The notes under the pieces are model-generated. The model searched no databases, was not told where the DNA came from, and was given only the letters and a program-made list of their open reading frames with translations. A stretch of 36,677 nt of DNA from Paludibacteraceae bacterium (GTDB lineage Bacteria > Bacteroidota > Bacteroidia > Bacteroidales > Paludibacteraceae), in NCBI GenBank assembly GCA_017464475.1, contig JAFTZQ010000008.1:1-36677 (forward strand), given 5' to 3'. The translations under genes and the position numbers were made by a program. This document shows positions 1 through 7,564 of the stretch, in pieces (the first letter of the stretch is position 1; every line of letters starts with the position of its first letter).

Positions 1-2
1 GT

Positions 3-1001
3 GCGCCAAAGTATCCGACCGTGACGCCGGATGAGTTTGAACAGACTATTGCCGAACCGGATGTGCAGTTAGTAGATGTGCGCACGCCGGAAGAGTACGA
101 GCAAGGACATATCGTTGGAGCGATGAATATCGACTGGAAAAGCGAGGCGTTTGCGGACGAAGCCGGGCAGATGTTGGATAAGTCCAAGACCATTGCCGTT
201 TATTGCAGAGTTGGTCATCGCAGCCATGAGGCGGGAGACAAGTTATACAAGATGGGCTACACGCATATCGTGGAACTGCAAGGCGGTTTGGAAGCGTGGA
301 AAATGGCAGGCAAGACCGTTCAGGCAGAGGTCTATGAGTGTGATGAGTTCCGGACGCCTAACGGCATGAGTGTGAAACTCCACGCGCTGGTACATGCAAG
401 TATATGGATTGAAGCCGGTGACAAGCAGATCTTCGTCGATCCCGTTTCGCACCTCGGCAACCGTTCGATCGATTACACCACCATGCCGACCGCGGATTTC
501 ATCCTTATCACGCACGAACACCATGACCATCTGGACAAAGAAGCAATTCATAACTTGTCGCACGAACTCTATACGCAAGTGATTGCAAACCAAGCATCTG
601 CCGATATATTGGGCAAAGGTATCGTCATAGCAAATGGCGACAAGCGCCAATTGACAGACAATATTTCCATAGAGGCCGTTCCGGCGTACAACACGACAGA
701 AGGGCATCTGCAGTTCCATCCGAAAGGACACGATAACGGATATATCCTGACGTTGGACGGCTTGCGTATTTACATCGCAGGAGATACGGAGGTGATACCG
801 GAGATGGCAGCCATCAAGGATATTGACATCGCTTTCCTGCCATGTAATCAGCCATACACCATGATGCCGGAGCAACTGATAGAAGCCGCGCGTATCATCC
901 AACCAAAAGTGCTGTTCCCGTATCACTACAGCCAAACCGATGTGTCCGGCATCGCAGCACAACTACCCGATATAGACGTTCGAATCAGACATTATGAATA
1001 A
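3..1001 (+). CDS. Rhodanese / metallo-beta-lactamase-fold hydrolase fusion, 5' end outside window
   Basis: Two-domain cytoplasmic protein. Counting from the GTG at 21, residues 1-100 form a rhodanese domain with the active-site loop CRVGHRS (Cys62). Residues 105-326 form an MBL-fold hydrolase of the UlaG-like type with the metal motif HEHHDH (165-170) and later AGDT and YHYS segments carrying further ligands. Rhodaneses move sulfur onto a thiol acceptor. UlaG-like MBL proteins hydrolyse varied substrates, so the exact reaction cannot be read. The frame is open to the left edge (APKYPTV precedes the GTG), so the gene almost certainly starts upstream and the GTG is not the real start. It overlaps the next gene by 8 bases, consistent with one operon. 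Confidence 0.9.
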   Translation, partial: APKYPTVTPDEFEQTIAEPDVQLVDVRTPEEYEQGHIVGAMNIDWKSEAFADEAGQMLDKSKTIAVYCRVGHRSHEAGDKLYKMGYTHIVELQGGLEAWKMAGKTVQAEVYECDEFRTPNGMSVKLHALVHASIWIEAGDKQIFVDPVSHLGNRSIDYTTMPTADFILITHEHHDHLDKEAIHNLSHELYTQVIANQASADILGKGIVIANGDKRQLTDNISIEAVPAYNTTEGHLQFHPKGHDNGYILTLDGLRIYIAGDTEVIPEMAAIKDIDIAFLPCNQPYTMMPEQLIEAARIIQPKVLFPYHYSQTDVSGIAAQLPDIDVRIRHYE

Positions 1002-1467
1002 AGATACCATTAGACAAGCATCCGTGGTGGATATTCCGCGTATTATTGACCTGCTGCATCAGGTGGATATGGTGCATCATCGTCTGCGACCGGATCTATT
1101 CAAACCGGACACTACCAAGTATGACGAACAGGAGTTAGCTATGTTGCTCGAAGACAAGACTAAACCTATCTTTGTGTATGACGACGGTGAAGTGCTTGGC
1201 TATACGTTCTGTCAGATAACGGAAGTGAAAGAGGACCGTTTGTTGCAAGACCGCAAGACTTTGTATATTGATGACCTGTGCGTGGACGAAGCGGCGCGTG
1301 GCAAGCATATCGGTAGCGCCTTGTTTGACTTCGTGTGCGACTATGCCAAGTCGATAGGGTGCCATGCCGTCACGCTCAACGTGTGGGAAGGTAACGACTC
1401 CGCTATTCGCTTCTATCAAAACATGGGTATGCACCCACAGAAAATAGGAATGGAAATTAAATTGTAA
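994..1467 (+). CDS. GNAT-family N-acetyltransferase
   Basis: 157 residues, normal for a single GNAT domain. The acetyl-CoA binding motif A is visible as LYIDDLCVDEAARGKHIG (about residues 90-107), matching the R/Q-x-x-G-x-G/A loop, followed by an amphipathic helix and the C-terminal NxxAIRFYQNMGM segment (motif B). It transfers an acetyl group from acetyl-CoA to an unknown amine. The ATG lies inside the end of the rhodanese-MBL gene, so translation is probably coupled. Just after its stop lies a 29-bp piece of a different GNAT gene (1470-1498). That suggests this gene was placed next to, or replaced, an older acetyltransferase gene. Confidence 0.92.
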   Translation: MNKDTIRQASVVDIPRIIDLLHQVDMVHHRLRPDLFKPDTTKYDEQELAMLLEDKTKPIFVYDDGEVLGYTFCQITEVKEDRLLQDRKTLYIDDLCVDEAARGKHIGSALFDFVCDYAKSIGCHAVTLNVWEGNDSAIRFYQNMGMHPQKIGMEIKL

Positions 1468-1469
1468 CG

Positions 1470-1508
1470 GGCGACGAACGCCTGGCATACCAAAAGACAA
1501 TTAAATGA
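1470..1508 (+). pseudogene. Relic 3' end of a second GNAT gene (last 12 codons plus stop)
   Basis: Bases 1470-1498 are identical over 29 bp to 3450-3478, the 3' end of the intact GNAT gene at 3000-3485. Read in frame, the relic encodes GDERLAYQKTIK and then TGA at 1506-1508, overlapping the ATG of the next gene (1505) in an ATGA coupling. The upstream part of this GNAT is gone. The stop-start overlap suggests the lost gene was once coupled to the SDR-like gene. Confidence 0.7.
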
Positions 1509-2188
1509 GAAAGATGAAAATCATTTTAACTGGAGCCACAGGTTATGTGGGCGAAGGTGTGATGCTCGAACTGCTGCGCACGCCGCAAGTAGAGAAAGTG
1601 CTATCGGTCGGTCGCCGGCCGGTAAGGATTGACGACTATCCCTTAAGTGAATCCGAAAAAGCCAAACTCGAAGAGTATATCATTCCCGATTTCATGGATC
1701 TGAAAGCCGGAGACAAGCATTTTGAGGGCTATGATGCCGTCTATTTCATCGCCGGTATCACCTCTATCGGTACGCCGGAGAATGTCTATCGACGTATCTC
1801 GTACGACATTCCGACGCATTTTGCGGACATCATGCCGAGCAAAGAGCAGATGACCTATATCTACCTCAGCGGCATGGGCACAGATTCCAACGGCAAACAA
1901 TGGTGGATGCCGATCAAGGGTGCCACAGAGCAGTATATCAACACGCTCGGTTTCAAGCACGCTTTTGCGTACCGACCGGCACTGATGCGTTGGGCAAAAG
2001 GACAGCGTGGTACCAAGATGCAGCGGATGCAATATGCGTATATCTGTTTCTATCCGATGATGCGCCTCTGTGGTCTTGCTAATAATATGACCGAAGTAGC
2101 GCACTCCATGCTCGCCTGTACTCGCGACGGATACAAACAATCTGTCATTAACCCGAGGGATATAACGAAACTGACTAAACAATGGTAA
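1505..2188 (+). CDS. NAD(P)-binding atypical SDR / epimerase-like protein
   Basis: 227 residues with an N-terminal Rossmann dinucleotide-binding motif GATGYVG (residues 10-16) after a short beta strand. A mid-protein LSGMGTDS and the segment YINTLGFKHAFAYRPALM match the layout of NAD(P)H-binding atypical short-chain dehydrogenases. The usual YxxxK pair is not clear (WWMPIKGATEQYI is the nearest stretch), so catalysis is uncertain and it could be a redox-sensing or binding member. The ATG at 1505 overlaps the TGA of the GNAT relic; a second ATG at 1514 is also possible. Its substrate is unknown. Confidence 0.85.
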   Translation: MRKMKIILTGATGYVGEGVMLELLRTPQVEKVLSVGRRPVRIDDYPLSESEKAKLEEYIIPDFMDLKAGDKHFEGYDAVYFIAGITSIGTPENVYRRISYDIPTHFADIMPSKEQMTYIYLSGMGTDSNGKQWWMPIKGATEQYINTLGFKHAFAYRPALMRWAKGQRGTKMQRMQYAYICFYPMMRLCGLANNMTEVAHSMLACTRDGYKQSVINPRDITKLTKQW

Positions 2189-2206
2189 GCAAACAAGAAT
2201 ATTGAT

Positions 2207-2410
2207 ATGAAATACGTTATTTGGACACTCAAGTTATTACTTGGATTGATTTTCGCATTCTCATACTTGTGTATGATGAAGGTGCTCTATTGCGGATGCT
2301 GGGCTTGCAAGATCGGAGTCGCGATAGGTGTCTTAGGATTACTGCTGTTTGTGTATGACCGTGCAGTGGAATTACGCACCATTACAAAAAGAAATAATAA
2401 GACATTATGA
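2207..2410 (+). CDS. Small membrane protein, two predicted helices
   Basis: 67 residues. Two hydrophobic stretches (about 5-25 and 35-50) flank a short cysteine-containing loop (VLYCGCWACK), and the C-terminus is basic. I do not recognise the family. The cysteine loop between the helices could bind metal or form disulfides, but that is speculation. It sits 18 bases after the SDR gene, and its TGA overlaps the ATG of the next gene (ATGA at 2407-2410), supporting a real, co-translated gene. Confidence 0.7.
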   Translation: MKYVIWTLKLLLGLIFAFSYLCMMKVLYCGCWACKIGVAIGVLGLLLFVYDRAVELRTITKRNNKTL

Positions 2411-2997
2411 ATAATATGAGAAACTATCTATTTCTGCTGCTCATGGCAGCGATAACAATGGTTGGCTGCAAGAAAGCCGACACGAATAATGAGTTGAAAC
2501 CGTTTGCTGTTCAACAGGAGTTTACGGGCAATGCCTTTACGTTCTTCACGGGGGCAAAAGTGATTATGTCCGGCGATAGCGCGAATGCCAATGCTATGAC
2601 GATTGGCTGGGGCGCGCTCGGTAACTATACCGGCTACGACTGCCCGATCGTGACGGTCTTTGTGGCTCCGGCTCGTTATACGCACGAGTACTTGGAGCAG
2701 TATCCGCGTTTCACGCTCATGGAGTTTGTCAATCCAGATATACCTCGTTATCTCGGTACGCATAGCGGACGTGACGGCGATAAGACGGAGGCACTTGGGC
2801 TGCATGTCGCTTATACGGAGAACGGCACGCCGTACTATGAGGAAGCCAAGACGGTTATCGAATGCGAGATAATAACGGTGTTCCACCAAACGGCAGAAGA
2901 CTTCCGTTCGCAGCACATGCATGATTTTTATGAGAACTTCGGCGCAGGCATCCACACCGCCTATTTTGGCAAAGTGGTCGGCGCTTGGAAAAGATAA
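2407..2997 (+). CDS. Flavin-reductase-like lipoprotein
   Basis: 196 residues. The N-terminus has a lipoprotein signal with lipobox ITMVGC (Cys about residue 21), so the protein should be anchored to a membrane outside the cytoplasm. The rest resembles the flavin-reductase-like / flavoredoxin fold: a strand with MTIGWGALGNYTG, then PIVTVFVAPARYTHEYLE, a pattern typical of FMN-binding split-barrel proteins. Those normally act in the cytoplasm, so a lipidated version is unusual; it could bind exported flavin or have lost catalysis. Coupled by ATGA to the small membrane protein. A second ATG at 2416 is possible. Confidence 0.82.
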   Translation: MNNMRNYLFLLLMAAITMVGCKKADTNNELKPFAVQQEFTGNAFTFFTGAKVIMSGDSANANAMTIGWGALGNYTGYDCPIVTVFVAPARYTHEYLEQYPRFTLMEFVNPDIPRYLGTHSGRDGDKTEALGLHVAYTENGTPYYEEAKTVIECEIITVFHQTAEDFRSQHMHDFYENFGAGIHTAYFGKVVGAWKR

Positions 2998-2999
2998 GC

Positions 3000-3485
3000 A
3001 TGACCATCCGACTTGCGACATATGATGACATCCCTGCTATCATGCCGGTAATAGATGCGGCACGGGAGATGATGCACGCTTCGGGTAACGTGAACCAATG
3101 GATCAACGGTTATCCATCAGAGGAGGTTATCCATGCAGACATTGCTCGCGACGGCGGCTTCGTGGTCACGGATGAAGGACGGATTGTGGCATACTTTGCT
3201 TTCCTACCCTCTCCGGAACCGACTTATGAGAAAATATACGAAGGCGCATGGTTGAACGACGAACCGTACTATGTCATCCATCGTTTAGCGAGTTGGCCGG
3301 ACGTGCACGGTATATGGGATTGTGTGCTCGAATGGGCTTTTGAACGGACAAGCACATTGCGTGTAGATACGCATCGTGATAATCAAATCATGCAGCACAA
3401 CATCCTCAAACACGGATTTAACTACTGCGGAATCATTTATTTACTTTCAGGCGACGAACGCCTGGCATACCAAAAGACGATATGA
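3000..3485 (+). CDS. GNAT-family N-acetyltransferase (source of the 29-bp relic)
   Basis: 161 residues from the ATG at 3000, two bases after the previous stop; an upstream TTG at 2985 is less likely. The N-terminus MTIRLATYDDIPAIMPVI is typical of GNATs and the C-terminus carries NILKHGFNYCGIIYL. The central acetyl-CoA loop is less canonical than in the GNAT at 994. The last codons (GDERLAYQKTI) are duplicated at 1470-1498. Its stop overlaps the ATG of the next gene at 3482. Confidence 0.87.
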   Translation: MTIRLATYDDIPAIMPVIDAAREMMHASGNVNQWINGYPSEEVIHADIARDGGFVVTDEGRIVAYFAFLPSPEPTYEKIYEGAWLNDEPYYVIHRLASWPDVHGIWDCVLEWAFERTSTLRVDTHRDNQIMQHNILKHGFNYCGIIYLLSGDERLAYQKTI

Positions 3486-4177
3486 AAAAGTTCTTTCCTC
3501 ATATCCTTGGGGCGATATTTGTGCTAATCATCATCGGCGCATGGATGTTGATTGCGCACCTGGTCAAGAAACCGAACGATACGCAAGTACCGTTTGTGGT
3601 AGCACATAACTATTTCGTGCGGAACGATGCAATCGAACCTGTTCCGGCAAAGATTGGTTCGCTGGACGAGTTTGAACAATATTTCGGCATGGCAGCTTTC
3701 ATGGGTAAGAACGGACAACCGACACCTATTGATTTTGAGAAGCAGTTCGCGATAGCTATCGTGTTGCCGGAGACTAATCATAGCACCGAACTACATGCAG
3801 AGAGCCTGACGGATGATGGAAAGAAGCTGATATTTACCTATCGCGTCGATGTCGCTCCCAAAGAAAACACTTGGACTCAAGTGCCGATGTTGCTCATCTT
3901 CGTTGACCGCCAATACGAACGTAATAGTGTGGAACTACAATCTGATGTGGTGACGGACATCTCAGGCACTTGGCAGGTACGAGCTTTTGACAACATAATG
4001 CTTACGGAAGACTCCGTATCATTCCCGACGATTAGTTTGTTGGAGAACGGAGTGATAACCGCTTCAGCAGGTTGTAATGGCATGGGTGGTAATTACCAAT
4101 ATGCCAATGGGCGACTCAGCATCAAAGACGGAATGTGCCAGACAGAGGAGTGGTGTGAGAATGAGCCCAACGAATAA
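3482..4177 (+). CDS. Membrane-anchored protein with truncated META (HslJ-like) domain
   Basis: 231 residues. One N-terminal membrane helix or uncleaved signal (residues 8-28), then a domain of unknown type (about 35-155), then ISGTWQVRAFD starting a META domain, with the hallmark AGCNGMGGNYQ. META domains usually continue another 45-60 residues with a second conserved strand set. Here the protein stops soon after TEEWCENE, so the domain is cut short, probably by a deletion or frameshift near 4165. The +1 frame carries on only to a TGA at 4193. META proteins are linked to outer-membrane stress and antibiotic resistance; function here is not proven. Confidence 0.75.
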   Translation: MKKFFPHILGAIFVLIIIGAWMLIAHLVKKPNDTQVPFVVAHNYFVRNDAIEPVPAKIGSLDEFEQYFGMAAFMGKNGQPTPIDFEKQFAIAIVLPETNHSTELHAESLTDDGKKLIFTYRVDVAPKENTWTQVPMLLIFVDRQYERNSVELQSDVVTDISGTWQVRAFDNIMLTEDSVSFPTISLLENGVITASAGCNGMGGNYQYANGRLSIKDGMCQTEEWCENEPNE

Positions 4178-4202
4178 TGAACGTTTTAGAATATGACAGA
4201 AT

Positions 4203-4712
4203 ATGAAAAAGACCATTCAAAACATAGCCGGCTATGTGCTTGGCGGAGTGATGTTCGTAGTGCTTTTGCCGACGATTATGTGGCTGGCATCAGGAATGCC
4301 GGCATTGGAACATATCGGCGCATTGCGTGCATCCCTGACAGGACTGTTGATGGTGGGCGGCTTAACACTCAGCGTGTGGACTATTGTCTATATGAAGCTT
4401 CGCGGCAAAGGCAATCCAATGGACGCTTTCGGACATGAGGTGGCTCCTCGCACGCATCATCTGATGACGGAAGATCCTTACCGCATCAACCGCAATCCGA
4501 TGCTGACCGGGACGCTTGTCTATCTCGCATCGTTTATCGTTTGGCTATGGACGTGGCAGGCTCTGTTGGTGTGGTTTATTTTCCTTGCGATCATGTTCGT
4601 GCAAGTACTGACTGAGGAGAAACGCCTCCGCCGTGATTTTGGCGATGAATACGAGTCTTATTGCCGTCGCACAGGGCGGTTTTTACCGATTGGATTTAAT
4701 GGAAACAGATAG
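4203..4712 (+). CDS. Isoprenylcysteine carboxyl methyltransferase-like (PEMT/ICMT) membrane protein
   Basis: 169 residues with about four hydrophobic segments (15-33, 45-65, 100-117, 119-137). The family signature is clear: PYRINRNPMLTG in the middle, and the C-terminal EEKRLRRDFGDEYESYCRRTGRFLP, where the paired glutamates and Arg/Tyr contact S-adenosylmethionine. It methylates an unidentified lipid or small molecule at the membrane. The start at 4203 follows the truncated META gene by 25 bases; its 3' end overlaps the AlkD-like gene by 14 bases. Confidence 0.9.
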   Translation: MKKTIQNIAGYVLGGVMFVVLLPTIMWLASGMPALEHIGALRASLTGLLMVGGLTLSVWTIVYMKLRGKGNPMDAFGHEVAPRTHHLMTEDPYRINRNPMLTGTLVYLASFIVWLWTWQALLVWFIFLAIMFVQVLTEEKRLRRDFGDEYESYCRRTGRFLPIGFNGNR

Positions 4713-5388
4713 CATAAATATTACCGCTCAACTCTTCGCTTTGCAAGACAAGGCGTATGCTGACTTTCAAAGCAAGTTGCTTCCGACAGTCTCTCATGAG
4801 ACGGTTATTGGCGTGCGGACGCCGGACTTGCGCAAAATGGCGAAGCAAATCTGCAAGACTCCTGCTGCGCAAGAGTTCTTGCACAGTTTACCACATCGCT
4901 ATTTTGACGAGAACCAACTGCATGCGTTTATCCTGTCTGAGGAGAAAGATTTCGATATATGTATGGAGGAATTGGAGTTGTTCTTGCCGTATGTGGATAA
5001 TTGGGCAACTTGTGATCAGTTATCGCCTAAATGTTTTAAGAAACATACGCAAGAGCTATTACCGCACATACGTAAGTGGATGAAGAGCAAGCACACCTAT
5101 ACGAAACGCTTTGGCATCGGGACGCTAATGCGCTACTTTTTGGACGAGGCTTTCCGTCCTGAGTACTTGGAATGGGTAGCCTCCATCAAGAGCGATGAGT
5201 ATTACATCCGCATGATGCAGGCATGGTTCTTTGCTACGGCTCTTGCCAAACAGTGGGATTCCACGCTGCCTTATATAGAGCAACATCGCTTGCATCCCTG
5301 GACGCATAATAAGACTATTCAAAAGGCTATTGAGAGTTATCGTATAACGGACGAGCAAAAGGCTTTGTTAAGGACCTTTCGAGTGTAA
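4699..5388 (+). CDS. AlkD-like DNA alkylation repair protein
   Basis: 229 residues from the ATG at 4699; a longer in-frame start at 4633 would run deep into the previous gene and is rejected. The sequence is all-helical with HEAT-like repeats and family landmarks VIGVRTPDLRKMAK, LPYVDNWATCDQL, HTYTKRFGIGTLMRYF and IRMMQAWFFATAL. The VDNWATCD segment contains the aspartate and tryptophan typical of AlkD proteins, which excise bulky alkylated bases by holding the backbone. Length is normal for the family. The stop overlaps the next ATG (TAATG at 5386-5390). Confidence 0.92.
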   Translation: METDSINITAQLFALQDKAYADFQSKLLPTVSHETVIGVRTPDLRKMAKQICKTPAAQEFLHSLPHRYFDENQLHAFILSEEKDFDICMEELELFLPYVDNWATCDQLSPKCFKKHTQELLPHIRKWMKSKHTYTKRFGIGTLMRYFLDEAFRPEYLEWVASIKSDEYYIRMMQAWFFATALAKQWDSTLPYIEQHRLHPWTHNKTIQKAIESYRITDEQKALLRTFRV

Positions 5389-5954
5389 TGAAAAAGATAC
5401 TATTTTTACATGGCTTTTACGCAAGCGGGCAATGTGTTCCTGCTATTGCGTTACGCGAGGCATTCGAAGGTAAAGCAGAAGTGCTCACTCCGGACTTACC
5501 CATGCATCCGCAGGACGCGCTCTGTTTCATTCGCGAACTAATTGACCGAGAAAAGCCCGATCTGCTAGTCGGGAATAGTTGCGGCGCATTCTATGCGCAA
5601 ATGATGGCTCCTGTTAAATCCATTCCTGCGCTGCTGGGCAATCCGCATTTCCGGATGTCAGAGTTCTTGAAGCAGCGCATAGGTCAGCACGAATATAAGT
5701 CACCACGCAAGGATGGCAAGCAATCATTCGTTATTGATGAGGCTTTGGTTTTACAGGGCTTGGGTGGAGAGTGGGGCTCGAAAATTGCGACACCTCGCAA
5801 TAATCGACAGAGCGCAGCGGCTGAGAACCCACGACAGGCACTACCTAAAATCCGTTTTTGTAACTTGCTGTATTTCATCCGTTTAACAAATCAGTTTACT
5901 ATCATTTTTGCCCATTTTGGGGACAATTTTGGGACACTTTTTTACACAAAATGA
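5388..5954 (+). pseudogene. YqiA/YcfP-like alpha/beta hydrolase, truncated by insertion of a repeat element
   Basis: Residues 1-125 are a normal alpha/beta-hydrolase start: LHGFYASGQC (oxyanion region) and the nucleophile elbow GNSCGAF (Ser64). From codon 126 (base about 5762) the frame runs into repeat copy A, so residues 126-188 only translate the tRNA-like repeat and its flank. The missing part would hold the catalytic Asp and His. The protein is most likely inactive. The start overlaps the AlkD-like stop, so the gene was the last member of the plus-strand operon before the insertion. Confidence 0.8.
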
Positions 5955-6096
5955 GGCAACTTTTTCCAATAGATAAGTCTCTATATATCAGTTAATTACA
6001 GTACCTCCTCGCGCAACTTTTTGCGCACATTTTTGCCAACGATTTGACGTGATTAGGATGATTTTTTAGGGTTTTAAGCACCCAATGGGCACTACA
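5762..6096. repeat. Copy A of a 335-bp repeat (tRNA-His-like end plus ATPase 3' flank)
   Basis: Matches copy B (7565-7899) with about ten differences in 335 bases (roughly 97 percent). It begins with a 72-bp block (5762-5833) resembling the 3' end of tRNA-His on the minus strand with 45 extra bases inside the T loop. It runs through non-coding sequence and ends inside the last codons of ATPase 1. It interrupts the esterase gene at 5760/5762. On the minus strand, a short reading frame in the middle (CPQNGQK stop) looks like the tail of a tyrosine recombinase, a weak resemblance only. Confidence 0.88.
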
Positions 6097-7346
6097 CAAA
6101 CTCCATCCGGACGACGATAGGCGTATTGCCCGATACCAGTTACAACCATCATAAAGGCCGGTGCTTTCATCTTAGTAGTATCAATCTTTGATGCCAAGTC
6201 CTTTAAGGTTTTTGCACCTTTTTCTATATTATCTGCCCCACCGATTTTGATTTCTATCAAACCATATGAACCATTACGCCTATGTAGCACGGCATCACAT
6301 TCCAGGCCATTCTTATCCCGGTAGTGGAACACTTCACCATCCAAGGCATCTGCATAAACACGCAAATCACGAACTGCTAAGGTTTCAAAATAGAAACCGA
6401 AATCTATCAAATCATTGATTAAATCTTTAGGACCTAATCCTAATGCAGCTGTTGCTATACTAGAATCTACAAAATAGCGTGTATCGGTCGTACGAATTGC
6501 CGTTTTGCTCCGTAGATTAGGGTTCCACGCGCGCATATCCTCTTCTAAGAATATTTTCTTTAACACTTTCACATAACTCTCTACCGTGTCGTCACTCAAT
6601 TGGACCTTCTCATTATTAATTACGTCCGCGCGTATAGTAGTATATGGAATTTGTTCACCTTGATTACGTGCCAAACTACGTATGATCCGTAACATCAAGT
6701 CCGGATCTCGTTTCACGTCATCTACGCGGTTTATATCTGAATTCACTACTGCCTTCAAGTACGCGCGAGAGACATGCAATGCCGCGTTCTCAGATAAGGT
6801 TAGTGCTCCCGGCCAACCACCCCTACAGGTTAGAAAAGCAAGGCGATCTAAATCAATTGAAGACGTGCCCTCCGGCATAGCACCGTCGAATAAATCGGTT
6901 ATTCTCACGTCACCGGTACTATCTCCTGATTCCCATAAGCTCATCGGTCGCATAGTGATCCAGTCAAATCGTCCTGCTCCGCTATGGAACATCTTCTCTT
7001 TGTCTTTTTCTTTAGGCACAGCTGAACCGGTAAAGATGAATTGTCCTACATGTTCATCACGATGATCTACCTCAAATCGTGCTGCATCCCATAATTCAGG
7101 AGCTAACTCCCATTCATCAATTACACGCGGTGTCGCTCCTGCCAAAAGTTGTTTGATGTTTGTTTGTGCTAAAGCAAGGTTTTGTGCTTTTTGGGTTGGG
7201 TCATCCATATAGAGTACACTATTAGCATGGTGAACGGAAGTAGTAGTCTTTCCGCACCATTTTGTGCCCTGTACTAAAACGGCACCTAAAGCTTCTAAAC
7301 TTTCAGTCAGCAATTGGTCAGCTATTCGCGGTCTGTACTCACTCAT
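6066..7346 (-). CDS. AAA ATPase with DUF4143-type C-terminal domain, copy 1
   Basis: 426 residues. Walker A is GTKWCGKTTT (about 27-36), a Walker B-like RVIDEWE follows near 96, and FIFTGSAVP is a sensor-type strand, matching the COG1373 AAA family. The C-terminal part (about 310-400) is the DUF4143 region with a nuclease-like core: FETLAVRDLRVYAD, HYRDKNGLECDAV and GLIEIKIGG (D...E-x-K). Nuclease activity is not established for this family and the biological role is unknown. The minus-strand promoter lies at 7372-7403. Copy 2 lies directly upstream at 7869-9164; the proteins are clearly related but well diverged. Confidence 0.93.
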   Translation of the reverse strand: MSEYRPRIADQLLTESLEALGAVLVQGTKWCGKTTTSVHHANSVLYMDDPTQKAQNLALAQTNIKQLLAGATPRVIDEWELAPELWDAARFEVDHRDEHVGQFIFTGSAVPKEKDKEKMFHSGAGRFDWITMRPMSLWESGDSTGDVRITDLFDGAMPEGTSSIDLDRLAFLTCRGGWPGALTLSENAALHVSRAYLKAVVNSDINRVDDVKRDPDLMLRIIRSLARNQGEQIPYTTIRADVINNEKVQLSDDTVESYVKVLKKIFLEEDMRAWNPNLRSKTAIRTTDTRYFVDSSIATAALGLGPKDLINDLIDFGFYFETLAVRDLRVYADALDGEVFHYRDKNGLECDAVLHRRNGSYGLIEIKIGGADNIEKGAKTLKDLASKIDTTKMKAPAFMMVVTGIGQYAYRRPDGVCVVPIGCLKP

Positions 7347-7371
7347 TTTCTTGTGATTTAGAAATCCGCTG

Positions 7372-7403
7372 CAAAATTACTAAAAATAATTGACATACGC
7401 AAA
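7372..7403 (-). promoter_or_regulatory. Bacteroidota-type promoter of ATPase copy 1
   Basis: Minus strand: TTTG at 7403-7400, exactly 20 bases, then TAATTTTG at 7379-7372. The -7 element lies 26 bases before the ATG. Confidence 0.75.
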
Positions 7404-7512
7404 TATTTTTCAATTTTAATCACCGAGTTGGCGCATTTTTAATCACCGAGTTGGCTGTATTTTGTTCGGTCACTTGGCGGAGTTCTGTTTGGGAAGATGG
7501 CGAAAATCGTCC
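7398..7512. repeat. Degenerate 23-bp tandem repeat array 1
   Basis: Four clear units start at 7421, 7444, 7467 and 7490, each 23 bases, with core TTGGCG or TTGGCT (ATGGCG in the last) about eight bases in, and a T-rich second half. A weaker unit may start at 7398, overlapping the -33 region of the ATPase promoter. The first two units share CACCGAGTTGGC. There are no spacers, so this is not a CRISPR array. Confidence 0.8.
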
Positions 7513-7540
7513 CACTTTTTTAAAAAATGTGTGACAAAAA

Positions 7541-7562
7541 AGACATCCCGTCAAGGATGTCT
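7541..7562 (-). terminator. Rho-independent terminator, minus strand, beside repeat copy B
   Basis: Perfect 8-bp stem AGACATCC / GGATGTCT with a 6-base loop, followed on the minus strand by TTTTTT. It lies directly 3' of the tRNA-like end of copy B, where a terminator would follow a real tRNA gene. Confidence 0.75.
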
Positions 7563-7564
7563 AA

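Noticed and set aside
243-962. Long antisense reading frames opposite strong genes (for example 243-962 minus, 19443-20420 plus, 30384-31307 plus, 33375-34346 plus)
   Set aside because: They mirror the codon pattern of the real genes on the other strand, lack promoters and resemble no family.
5765-5954. Residues 126-188 of the esterase frame as a real C-terminal domain
   Set aside because: They translate the non-coding repeat found again at 7565-7720 in a different gene setting.
5840-5960. Functional tyrosine recombinase gene in the 335-bp repeat
   Set aside because: Only a possible tail of under 25 codons is visible, with no catalytic residues; kept as a weak idea about the repeat's origin.
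7398-7512. Possible CRISPR array from regularly spaced repeats
   Set aside because: The 23-base units abut each other with no spacers and no cas genes are present; the 18-bp and 11-bp arrays were rejected for the same reason.
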